Source: Phycisphaera sp.
Lineage (GTDB): Bacteria; Planctomycetota; Phycisphaerae; Phycisphaerales; Phycisphaeraceae
DNA length: 6,010 bases
Reading direction: 5' to 3'
Assembly (NCBI GenBank): GCA_029287335.1
Contig: JARFRI010000027.1
Location: forward strand, 1 to 6,010
The number at the start of each line of letters is the position of its first letter. Positions within the stretch are counted from its first letter, which is position 1. The notes under the pieces were generated by a model. The model searched no databases. It saw nothing but the letters and a program-made list of their open reading frames with translations, and was not told the DNA's origin. A program made the translations under genes and the position numbers. Positions 1 through 5,328 of this stretch are shown in pieces.

Positions 1-71
1 TCGCCTCGGGTAAAAAGTCGGTCAGTTTCGATCGTCGTGCTACGTGACGAGTGCTAAGCCGCAAGCGGCTG
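1..71. other. Left-edge non-coding flank with small palindrome
   Basis: No coding segment is supported in these bases downstream of the pilT stop. Directly after the stop lies the palindrome AGCCGCAAGCGGCT (57-70), which could form a 5-bp stem with a CAAG-type tetraloop. No T-run follows it in the direction of pilT transcription, so it is at best a weak 3' end structure. The hexamer GTGCTA occurs twice (37-42 and 51-56), which is probably chance. Confidence 0.4.
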
Positions 72-1127
72 TTACGCTGCCAGAGCGCGTTCGAGTTTCT
101 CGGGGTACGCGGCCTGTGCGATCGCGTCTTCCTTGCTGATCATGCCGTTGAAGTAGAGCTCGGCGATCGCGTTGTCCAGCGAGTTCATGCCCAGCTGACG
201 GTTGGTTTCAATAACGTTGGGGATCTCGAACGCGCGGTTCTCACGGATGAGGTTGCGCACAGCCGGCGTACACAGCATCACCTCGACCGCGGGGACCATG
301 CCCTTTTGGTCAATGCGTTTGAACAACGTCTGAGAGATCACGGCCTGCAGCGTGTTGGCCAGCATCGAACGGATCTGGTTCTGCTGGTCGGCTGGGTACA
401 TGTCGATAATCCGTTCGACGGTGTGCGACGCGTTGACGGTGTGCAGCGTCGAGAAAACCAGGTGGCCGGTTTCAGCGGCGGTGATCGCGGCGGCGGTGGT
501 TTCCAAGTCACGCATTTCGCCGACGAGGATGATGTCCGGGTCCTGACGCAGGACGTGTCGCAAACCAGAAGCAAACGACGGGGTGTCCTGGCCCAGCTCG
601 CGCTGTTCGATGACGCACTTGTCGGACTTGAGCGTGTATTCGGTCGGGTCTTCGAGCGTGATGATGTGCTTGCGGTAGCGTTTGTTCATCGCGTCGATCA
701 TGGCCGCGAGCGTGGTCGACTTACCCGAGCCGGTGTCGCCGGTGACGAGCACCAGGCCGCGCGGCAGGTAGGTCAAGCGCGAGATGACTTCGGGTAGGTT
801 CAACCCAGCCAGCGGCGGGATCTCGGTCTTAATCGCACGCATGGCGATGGCGACGGCGGCGCGCTGAAGGTGCGCGTTGACACGGTAGCGACCCAGCCCG
901 GGCACTTCGTAAGAGAAGTCGGCGTCCTTGATCTTCTCAAAGATCTTCATCTGATCCGGGCCGGCCATCTGCTTGAGCATCTGCATCGCGCCGTCGGGCG
1001 TGATGGTCGGGAAGTCCATGGGCGTCATGTGCGTGTGGACCCGCATCATCGGCGCGTGGCCCGCGATGAGGTGGATGTCGGACGAGTCGTGGTCCATCGC
1101 CGTTTGAAGGATTTTCGCCAGGTCCAT
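72..1127 (-). CDS. pilT: Type IV pilus retraction ATPase PilT
   Basis: A hexameric cytoplasmic AAA-like motor of the PilT/VirB11 secretion ATPase family, which depolymerises type IV pili for twitching motility. The 351-residue product matches the usual length of about 345. Visible motifs: N-terminal PAS-like domain with SDIHLIAGHAP (16-26); YRVNAHLQR (81-89), matching the arginine-bearing FRVN..Q region; Walker A GDTGSGKS (130-137); Asp box ITLEDPTEY (156-164); Walker B DIILVGEMRD (198-207) with Glu204; His box ending FSTLHT (225-230); and AVRNLIRE (289-296), the PilT-type AIRNLIRE signature that separates it from PilB and PilU. The ATG at 1127 is chosen because AGAGG lies 6 bases upstream and MDLAKILQ starts the domain; the ATG at 1133 would abut the Shine-Dalgarno. 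The N-terminal domain has HTHMTPM where many PilTs have a Gly-containing turn, a minor divergence. No pilB, pilC or pilin gene is in view. Identity is very secure. Confidence 0.97.
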   Translation of the reverse strand: MDLAKILQTAMDHDSSDIHLIAGHAPMMRVHTHMTPMDFPTITPDGAMQMLKQMAGPDQMKIFEKIKDADFSYEVPGLGRYRVNAHLQRAAVAIAMRAIKTEIPPLAGLNLPEVISRLTYLPRGLVLVTGDTGSGKSTTLAAMIDAMNKRYRKHIITLEDPTEYTLKSDKCVIEQRELGQDTPSFASGLRHVLRQDPDIILVGEMRDLETTAAAITAAETGHLVFSTLHTVNASHTVERIIDMYPADQQNQIRSMLANTLQAVISQTLFKRIDQKGMVPAVEVMLCTPAVRNLIRENRAFEIPNVIETNRQLGMNSLDNAIAELYFNGMISKEDAIAQAAYPEKLERALAA

Positions 1128-1133
1128 ATGCAT

Positions 1134-1138
1134 CCTCT
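1134..1138 (-). promoter_or_regulatory. Shine-Dalgarno of pilT
   Basis: On the minus strand AGAGG sits 6 bases before the ATG at 1127. This spacing is good for that ATG but is zero for the ATG at 1133, so it decides the start. It also argues against a GTG start at 1289, which would add a 54-residue Arg/His-rich extension not expected in PilT. Confidence 0.65.
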
Positions 1139-1293
1139 GCGTAGGTGTTTCGTGTGGTTGGCACATTGCCGACGTTCTCATATCGAACATCGCGGAGCAG
1201 TAGATAACCCACAACCGTGCGGCGGCGTGTCTTCGCTGATCCCCGAGAGCGTGCGACCGTTGCGGGTAGATTTCACGGCAAAGGCGCACGAAT

Positions 1294-1326
1294 CGTTACA
1301 ACCGTTACGATGCGCTTAAGCGTTAC
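1294..1326 (+). repeat. Phased CGTTAC direct repeats with palindrome upstream of the oxidoreductase
   Basis: CGTTAC occurs at 1294-1299, 1303-1308 and 1321-1326, that is at offsets 0, 9 and 27, all multiples of 9. The slot at offset 18 is instead occupied by most of a perfect 10-bp palindrome, CGCTTAAGCG (1313-1322). The block ends 20 bases before the oxidoreductase ATG, inside the divergent pilT/oxidoreductase intergenic region, where an operator could act on either gene. A regulatory role is inference; the repeats themselves are directly visible. Confidence 0.45.
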
Positions 1327-1334
1327 AAACCAAC

Positions 1335-1338
1335 GGAG
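1335..1338 (+). promoter_or_regulatory. Shine-Dalgarno of the quinone oxidoreductase
   Basis: GGAG lies 8 bases before the ATG at 1347, a normal spacing. It supports that start, which also places MRAWVIKEHGGPEVF at the N-terminus as in the family. Confidence 0.6.
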
Positions 1339-1346
1339 ACAACGAC

Positions 1347-2345
1347 ATGCGGGCATGGGTGATCAAGGAACACGGCGGGCCGGAGGTGTTTGAAGCGGTC
1401 GAGTTGCCGGCGCCTAAGCCCGGGCCGGGGCAGGTCCGCATCACGGTCGCGGCGACGAGCGTGAACCCGGTGGACTACAAAATCCGTAGCGGCGCCGCCG
1501 AGGCGCTGTGCCCGCCCAAGCCCGCGATCTTGCACGGCGATGTGTCGGGAGTCATTGATGCGGTGGGCGAAGGGGTCAAAGACTTCGCGGCAGGCGACAA
1601 GGTCTATGGCTGTGTCGGGGGGTATGGCACGGTGCAGGGCGTGTTGGCGGACGATGCGATCGCGGATGTCCGACTCCTCGCCCATGCGCCCAAGTCGATC
1701 CCGCTCACCGACTGCGCCGCCCTGCCGTTGGTAGTCATCACCGCGTGGGAGGGCTTAGACAAACTGGGGCTACACAAGGATCAACAGCTGCTGGTGCATG
1801 GCGGGACCGGCGGGGTCGGGCATGTCATCGTGCAACTCGCCAAGGCGCGCGGCGCGAAAGTCAGCACCACCGTCAGCTCCGATGAAAAGTCCGCGCTGGC
1901 CAAGCAACTCGGCGCGGATGAAATCATCAATTACAAAGACGAAACCATCGAGCAATACGTCGATCGGCTCACCGCGGGCAAGGGCTTTGACGCGGTGTTC
2001 GATACCGTCGGCGGGGAAAACATTAATGCGAGCGTGCAGGCCTGCAAGCTCAACGGCCACGTCGCGTGTATCCAGGGCCGAGGCGCGATCGATGGCGGCG
2101 TGCTGCACGCCCGGGCCTGCTCGCTTCACCTTGTTTTTATGCTGATTCCAATCCTGCACGACCTCGAACGCCAGCGCCACGGCACGATCCTGCGCGAGGC
2201 TGCGGCGCTCGTCGATCACGGTCAACTCAAGCCGTTGATCGACGACAAACGCTTTACCTTTGATCAATTGGGTGAGGCGCATGCCCATGCGGAATCAGGC
2301 AAGCAGATCGGCAAGGTCTTGGTGGTCCACCCGGATCACGCGTGA
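1347..2345 (+). CDS. Zinc-independent NAD(P)H quinone oxidoreductase (MDR superfamily)
   Basis: A medium-chain dehydrogenase/reductase of the zeta-crystallin/Qor type, expected to reduce quinones or activated alkenes with NADPH in the cytoplasm. The 332 residues fit the family's usual 320-340. The N-terminal GroES-like fold has the family signature SVNPVDYKIRSG (38-49). The Rossmann domain carries the nucleotide-binding loop HGGTGGVGHV (151-160), then QLAKARGAKV (163-172), LGADEIINYKDE (188-199) and FDAVFDTVGGE (214-224). The catalytic zinc ligands of alcohol dehydrogenases are absent: the Cys position lies in SVNP and the GHE motif reads HGDVSG (63-68). The structural-zinc cysteine lobe is also missing. 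The C-terminus GKQIGKVLVV (318-327) is typical. It is divergent from pilT and convergent with the PilZ gene, so probably monocistronic. Automated pipelines may call it a zinc-binding alcohol dehydrogenase. The exact substrate cannot be told. Confidence 0.93.
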   Translation: MRAWVIKEHGGPEVFEAVELPAPKPGPGQVRITVAATSVNPVDYKIRSGAAEALCPPKPAILHGDVSGVIDAVGEGVKDFAAGDKVYGCVGGYGTVQGVLADDAIADVRLLAHAPKSIPLTDCAALPLVVITAWEGLDKLGLHKDQQLLVHGGTGGVGHVIVQLAKARGAKVSTTVSSDEKSALAKQLGADEIINYKDETIEQYVDRLTAGKGFDAVFDTVGGENINASVQACKLNGHVACIQGRGAIDGGVLHARACSLHLVFMLIPILHDLERQRHGTILREAAALVDHGQLKPLIDDKRFTFDQLGEAHAHAESGKQIGKVLVVHPDHA

Positions 2346-2356
2346 TCAACGGGGAA

Positions 2357-2423
2357 CGCGGCAAGCCGCGGCGCTTCCTTGATCAATATGTTTCACAACC
2401 ATGAAGCGCCGCGGCTTGCCGCG
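2357..2423. repeat. Perfect 21-bp inverted repeat in the convergent gap; possible two-way terminator
   Basis: Arms 2357-2377 and 2403-2423 are exact reverse complements (21 bp) around a 25-base loop that contains the palindrome TTGATCAA (2379-2386). The left arm begins 11 bases after the oxidoreductase stop and the right arm ends 20 bases before the PilZ stop codon, so the structure fills the convergent gap and could end transcription from both sides. No T-run follows the stem on either strand, so it is not a canonical intrinsic terminator. I recall similar GCCGCGGC/GGCTTGCC palindromes as dispersed intergenic repeats in planctomycete genomes, but that is unverified here. Confidence 0.7.
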
Positions 2424-2443
2424 CCGAATCATGACATATCTAT

Positions 2444-2947
2444 TTACGCCGCGCCATCATTCGTAAACGGGCGCACATCGATCGCCGTATCGAACTTGAT
2501 GCCGACTTCGTAGGCCTCGACTTCGGGGTCGTAGAACTCGATCTCTTTGCACCAGGCGACGACGGCAGACAAGATGCGCCCCGGGCCCTGATCGGATTGC
2601 AGTGCGATGGTGCAGCGGGTCGACGCGCGGAGCGGGCTGCCATGGACAAAGCGCAGGCCGCCGGAGGAGATGTCCTGGCTGCGGACGATGAAGGTCCCTG
2701 CGGCGCCATTCAATCTAAGGAGGCATCGGCACTCGTACGCCTGGCGGGGGTGCAGGCGTCGGCAGTCGTCTTGGACCGATTCTTCGATCTCGGGCTGGCC
2801 GCGCTGGACGCGTTCCAGGATCGCCAGCCACTGCTGGTCGGAGACCCAAAGTCGCGTGCTATCCAACGCCTGCGTCGGCGGGGCCAGGTCTTCGTCGTAT
2901 CGGTAAATCACGCGGTGCCTCTCGATGCTGCGGTGCATAGAGCGCAT
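2444..2947 (-). CDS. PilZ-domain protein, probable c-di-GMP receptor
   Basis: A cytoplasmic protein with a C-terminal PilZ domain, the fold that binds cyclic di-GMP. From the ATG at 2947 it is 167 residues. Both c-di-GMP motifs are present: RxxxR as R-LHP-R (64-68) and D/NxSxxG as DISSGG (92-97). The beta-barrel continues to VVAWCKEIEF (129-138) and AYEVGIKFD (145-153), matching the usual closing strands of PilZ. The first 60 or so residues hold a probable helix (SDQQWLAILERVQRG, 36-50) and resemble no domain I recognise. The start is uncertain: GTG at 2953 has AGG 6 bases upstream, ATG at 2938 lacks a ribosome site, and a TTG at 2989 is the longest option. It is convergent with the oxidoreductase and divergent from the secreted-protein gene. 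An effect on pili or polysaccharide is possible, but the target is unknown. Confidence 0.85.
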   Translation of the reverse strand: MRSMHRSIERHRVIYRYDEDLAPPTQALDSTRLWVSDQQWLAILERVQRGQPEIEESVQDDCRRLHPRQAYECRCLLRLNGAAGTFIVRSQDISSGGLRFVHGSPLRASTRCTIALQSDQGPGRILSAVVAWCKEIEFYDPEVEAYEVGIKFDTAIDVRPFTNDGAA

Positions 2948-2994
2948 CGGCACGATGGACCTGCCGGTTAAGCCCGATCGCGACAGCAAATCAA

Positions 2995-3048
2995 AAGGGT
3001 GGCCGAGTCTTTAAGGGTGGCTTTGTCTGTAAGGGTGGCCGTGGTGGA
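2995..3048. repeat. Three 18-bp tandem repeat units upstream of the PilZ gene
   Basis: AAGGGTGGC occurs at 2995-3003, 3013-3021 and 3031-3039, exactly 18 bases apart. On the minus strand the units begin GCCACCCTT, and the two upstream units also share AGAC at the same place, so conservation exceeds the 9-base core. The block lies 48-101 bases upstream of the chosen PilZ start. Its third unit runs into the left arm of the large palindrome. It may be an operator array or part of a mobile or intergenic repeat; the sequence cannot decide. Confidence 0.6.
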
Positions 3049-3198
3049 GCCTAAGAAAGTGTGTGAGAAGTCGGTTTTCGGGAGGGTGAGGCTCCTGCCG
3101 AACCGTGTGTGACAGAAGACTTGCGGTTCGGCAGGAGCCTCACCCTCCCGAAAATTTGTCTCAGTAACTTCTCACACGCTTTCTAAGCGACCCCACGG
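3039..3198. repeat. Large imperfect palindrome (about 160 bases) with 31-bp perfect core
   Basis: Core arms 3075-3105 and 3124-3154 are exact reverse complements (31 bp) around an 18-base loop. An outer stem pairs 3051-3071 with 3167-3187: 19 Watson-Crick pairs, one G-T and one A-A mismatch in 21 positions. A distal CCGTGG/CCACGG pair (3039-3044, 3193-3198) extends it. The arms are unequal between core and outer stem: 3 bases (3072-3074) face 12 (3155-3166). The structure lies between the divergent PilZ and secreted-protein genes and is followed by no T-run on either strand. No target-site duplication is evident. It could be a dispersed intergenic repeat, a MITE-like element, or a structured RNA or leader. 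Confidence 0.75.
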
Positions 3199-3310
3199 AA
3201 CAAACCCCTCGATCCTTCATCTATTGCAGTTCGTTCCGGGGGCTCGCAGACTCGACCCCGGCCACCGGACAATCGATCGGGGTGTGCCATGCCGGGCATC
3301 AGGCCACGAC

Positions 3311-3319
3311 TGATATACT
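3311..3319 (+). promoter_or_regulatory. Possible extended -10 promoter of the secreted-protein gene
   Basis: TGATATACT fits the extended -10 pattern TGnTATAAT with one mismatch. No good -35 hexamer is visible 16-18 bases upstream, as is allowed for extended -10 promoters. Transcription would begin near 3326, giving about 20 leader bases before the ATG at 3348, or a leaderless mRNA from the ATG at 3327. Confidence 0.3.
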
Positions 3320-3347
3320 GACTGACATGGTCACAGCAGCCAGAACG

Positions 3348-4916
3348 ATGAAGCGGATGGCGGTCGGACTACTGGCGATTGTCCTCTGGGCGCCGCTTGC
3401 ACCGGCCCAAAGCAACTCGCCGATCAGCGATCGGGACCGCTCCAGCTTCGACACGCTCTTCGGCGAGAAGCTCACCAGCGTCGCTCGAACGCGCTCGACC
3501 ACCGACGACAAGGTTTTGGCGAACGACATGCTCAACTTCGCCGGGGGCCTGCCCGACACGGACGCCGGCGCGAAATGCCTGGTCTACGCCGAGATCATCA
3601 CCCTCGCGTCCAACACCGCCGACCTTGGCCTGATACGCGAGGCGTTTGGCCTGCTCGAAACGATCTGGCCTGAACAGGACCTGGTCTCGCCCGAGTTGCT
3701 GATGCAGCGCGCCAGCCGGGCCTATCAGGGCGTCGAACGAAGGGACCGAGATGAGCAGGGCGGGCACTACATCGAGCTGCTGATGGGGATCGCCCGGCAT
3801 TACGAAAATGAGAACGACCCGGAGCAGGCCATCGGTGTCTGCCGACTGGCCAGCACCATCGCCCGCACGATCGACTCGGATCAGTTCGACCTCATCCAGG
3901 ACAAGCTGGAGCGCCTCTCCGCCGCCAGCGACATGGCCAAGCGCATCAAGATGCTCGAGCTCTCGGTCCAGAAGAACCCGCAGAACAGCCCGGCGGCGCG
4001 GGAGCTCGTCAAGCTGCTCATCACCGAGCACAACGACATCGAAGCTGCGGCCCGATACGTCGAATCGACCCGTGACGAAGAGCTCACCGATCTGGTCCAG
4101 CGATGCTTATTAGGCATCGATCAAGCCAACGCCGCGACCGCGATGCGTGTCGGCGACTGGTACATCGCCTTGGCCGAGGACGTACAGGACGAAAAGGCAC
4201 TCAAGCTCCTGCAAAAGTCGCGTGACTGGTACGAGCAGTTCTTTGCGCTGTACCGCCGAGAGGATGCGCTGGCCAAGCGCGCCGCGGAGATGGACAACCT
4301 GGCGCTGTTAAAGATCGAACACCTCGTCGCGGACAACCCCGAGCTGGTCGAAATGCCCAGGGACGGCTGGCTCCCGCTCATCGCCCCGCCGTTTGATCCC
4401 GACAAGCATAAGCTCGGCCAGCTCGATGTTTTCGAAGTCGAGCGCAACGAGATCACCATCGATAACGGCGCGCTGATGATCCCCTTCGACAAAGCCAGGG
4501 CCTACGAGGTCCGGCTGACGCTCACCATCCACGTGAACGCGGGCGAAGAGGCCGAGGCCTGGCTGTACCTCCCGGTGAGCAACAACCGCTTCATCCTCAC
4601 CCGCTATCACGCCGCTGGCGACACCCTGGCCCGCGTCGATAAAGTCAGCGAAGACCGCCTGCTCAAGAATCTCCCCGATCGGACCGGCCAAAAAATCCAA
4701 CTGACCTATCAGGTTGCCGAGCTCAACGGCCAGGTCGCCTTCGCCTTGCTTTACCAAGGCAAGGCCGCACTCAAGTGGCAAGGCGGACTTGAAGAACTCG
4801 AAGAACTCGACGAAGAACAACGCGCTCGCCTGCCCGCAGACGTCGGCAACGTCATGCTCCTGCGCTGCTTCAAAAAACTCACGATCCACGCGGTGGACTA
4901 CAAACCACGCGGCTGA
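3348..4916 (+). CDS. Secreted helical-repeat protein with C-terminal beta domain, function unknown
   Basis: A predicted exported protein of 522 residues. MKRMAVGLLAIVLWAPLAPA (1-20) is a signal peptide with a basic start, hydrophobic core and likely cleavage after APA, before Gln21. Residues of about 30-330 are helical and TPR-like: AKCLVYAEIITLASNTADLGLIREAFGLL spans about 75-103, NDPEQAIGVCRLA (156-168) reads as a repeat helix pair, and GDWYIALAED...DWYEQFF (269-298) resembles the lAe...rA..WY segment I associate with planctomycete secreted proteins. Residues of about 365-522 look like a beta-sandwich (alternating strands such as AYEVRLTLTIHV and KIQLTYQVAELNGQVAFALL), interrupted by an acidic stretch ELEELDEEQ (483-491). 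No catalytic motif is recognised. The start is uncertain: ATG 3327 and GTG 3282 are in frame, and no strong ribosome site is visible for any. A protein-protein or carbohydrate-binding role is inference only. Confidence 0.85.
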   Translation: MKRMAVGLLAIVLWAPLAPAQSNSPISDRDRSSFDTLFGEKLTSVARTRSTTDDKVLANDMLNFAGGLPDTDAGAKCLVYAEIITLASNTADLGLIREAFGLLETIWPEQDLVSPELLMQRASRAYQGVERRDRDEQGGHYIELLMGIARHYENENDPEQAIGVCRLASTIARTIDSDQFDLIQDKLERLSAASDMAKRIKMLELSVQKNPQNSPAARELVKLLITEHNDIEAAARYVESTRDEELTDLVQRCLLGIDQANAATAMRVGDWYIALAEDVQDEKALKLLQKSRDWYEQFFALYRREDALAKRAAEMDNLALLKIEHLVADNPELVEMPRDGWLPLIAPPFDPDKHKLGQLDVFEVERNEITIDNGALMIPFDKARAYEVRLTLTIHVNAGEEAEAWLYLPVSNNRFILTRYHAAGDTLARVDKVSEDRLLKNLPDRTGQKIQLTYQVAELNGQVAFALLYQGKAALKWQGGLEELEELDEEQRARLPADVGNVMLLRCFKKLTIHAVDYKPRG

Positions 4917-5328
4917 TCTGTCTCAGTTGCTCATCCCCACTAAAGCCGATGCGTCAAAAGCGGGGGTTGCACACGCGGTGCATGGGTTGTCGTGAACAAC
5001 GATGTGATCGGGTGCGTTTTTGCTTGCCGGCGTTGGGCGGGGGCAATGTTGCGTGTTTGTGCGCGCGGGCTTGTGAGTCAGAGCTTAGTTGATGAGGTGT
5101 CTTGATTTTTCGCGCGTTGGACCCCACGGTGGGCATCCGAGCAGGCAAGCCGTGGGCTTGAGGAAGTATGGATTGCGTTTGAAGGGTGAGTGCGCCGATG
5201 GTGCGCGAGGGGTTTATCCCGAGCATTTCGAGGGGGCCTGGGGCCATGAAGAGAGACGATGATTGTGAGTTGTGTGTTAAGTTTTGGTTAAATCGTGCCT
5301 GAGACGCTTTAAACGGGGGTGGGTTTGC
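4917..5328. other. Convergent intergenic region without a convincing gene
   Basis: This stretch of about 410 bases separates the secreted-protein gene from gpsA. From about 4975 to 5320 the plus strand is conspicuously rich in G and T and poor in C. It holds small inverted repeats: TGCAC/GTGCA (4968-4972, 4978-4982), GTTGT/ACAAC (4986-4990, 4996-5000) with a TTTTT 16 bases further on (5017-5021), and those at 5113-5160. None is a strong terminator for either gene. A minus-strand open frame at 4954-5247 has no ribosome site and a Pro/His/Arg-rich composition, so I do not call it. I recognise no tRNA, rRNA or known RNA family. Confidence 0.55.
5113..5160. repeat. Overlapping small inverted repeats
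   Basis: CCCACGG (5113-5119) pairs with CCGTGGG (5150-5156). CAAGCC (5146-5151) also pairs with GGCTTG (5155-5160) around a GTG loop, and CCCAC/GTGGG (5113-5117, 5119-5123) form a near-palindrome. The pairings exclude one another, so alternative folds are possible. GACCCCACGG (5110-5119) also occurs at 3189-3198, at the edge of the large palindrome. Function is unknown. Confidence 0.35.

Noticed and set aside
51..797. 248-residue open frame antisense to pilT
   Set aside because: It is a shadow of a strongly conserved gene, rich in Val/Arg/Asp/His, with no recognisable domain. Similar shadows oppose the oxidoreductase (1770-2288), the secreted-protein gene (3369-4031, 4308-4889) and gpsA (5284-5583).
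1141..1180. Possible sigma-54 site around TTGGCACATTGCC for pilT or the oxidoreductase
   Set aside because: The GG and GC elements are not at the required 10-base spacing on either strand.
1128..1289. 54-residue N-terminal extension of pilT starting at GTG 1289
   Set aside because: It is Arg/His-rich and unlike PilT N-termini, whereas the ATG at 1127 has a well-spaced AGAGG and gives normal family length.
1347..2345. Zinc-dependent alcohol dehydrogenase annotation
   Set aside because: The catalytic and structural zinc ligands are missing; the SVNPVDYK signature points to the zinc-free quinone oxidoreductase branch.
2995..3054. Tandem units read as a peptide with repeating Lys-Gly-Gly every six residues, ending at TAA 3052
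   Set aside because: No start codon or ribosome site lies in that frame nearby. Eighteen is a multiple of three, so the frame is kept by arithmetic alone.
2995..3198. CRISPR array
   Set aside because: Units are 9-base cores at 18-base spacing with partly similar intervals, too short for repeats and spacers, and no cas genes are present.
4887..4916. Hairpin and direct CCACGCGG repeats at the end of the secreted-protein gene as a terminator
   Set aside because: The stem is about 7 bp with a bulge, lies inside the coding region, and no T-run follows.
3157..4927. Shared TGTCTCAGT at 3157-3165 (inside the palindrome's right arm) and 4919-4927 (after the secreted-protein stop)
   Set aside because: A single 9-base match within 6 kb is expected by chance and the flanks do not align.
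4954..5247. 97-residue minus-strand open frame in the convergent gap
   Set aside because: It has no Shine-Dalgarno, a Pro/His/Arg/Ser-rich composition explained by the G/T-rich opposite strand, and no motif I recognise.
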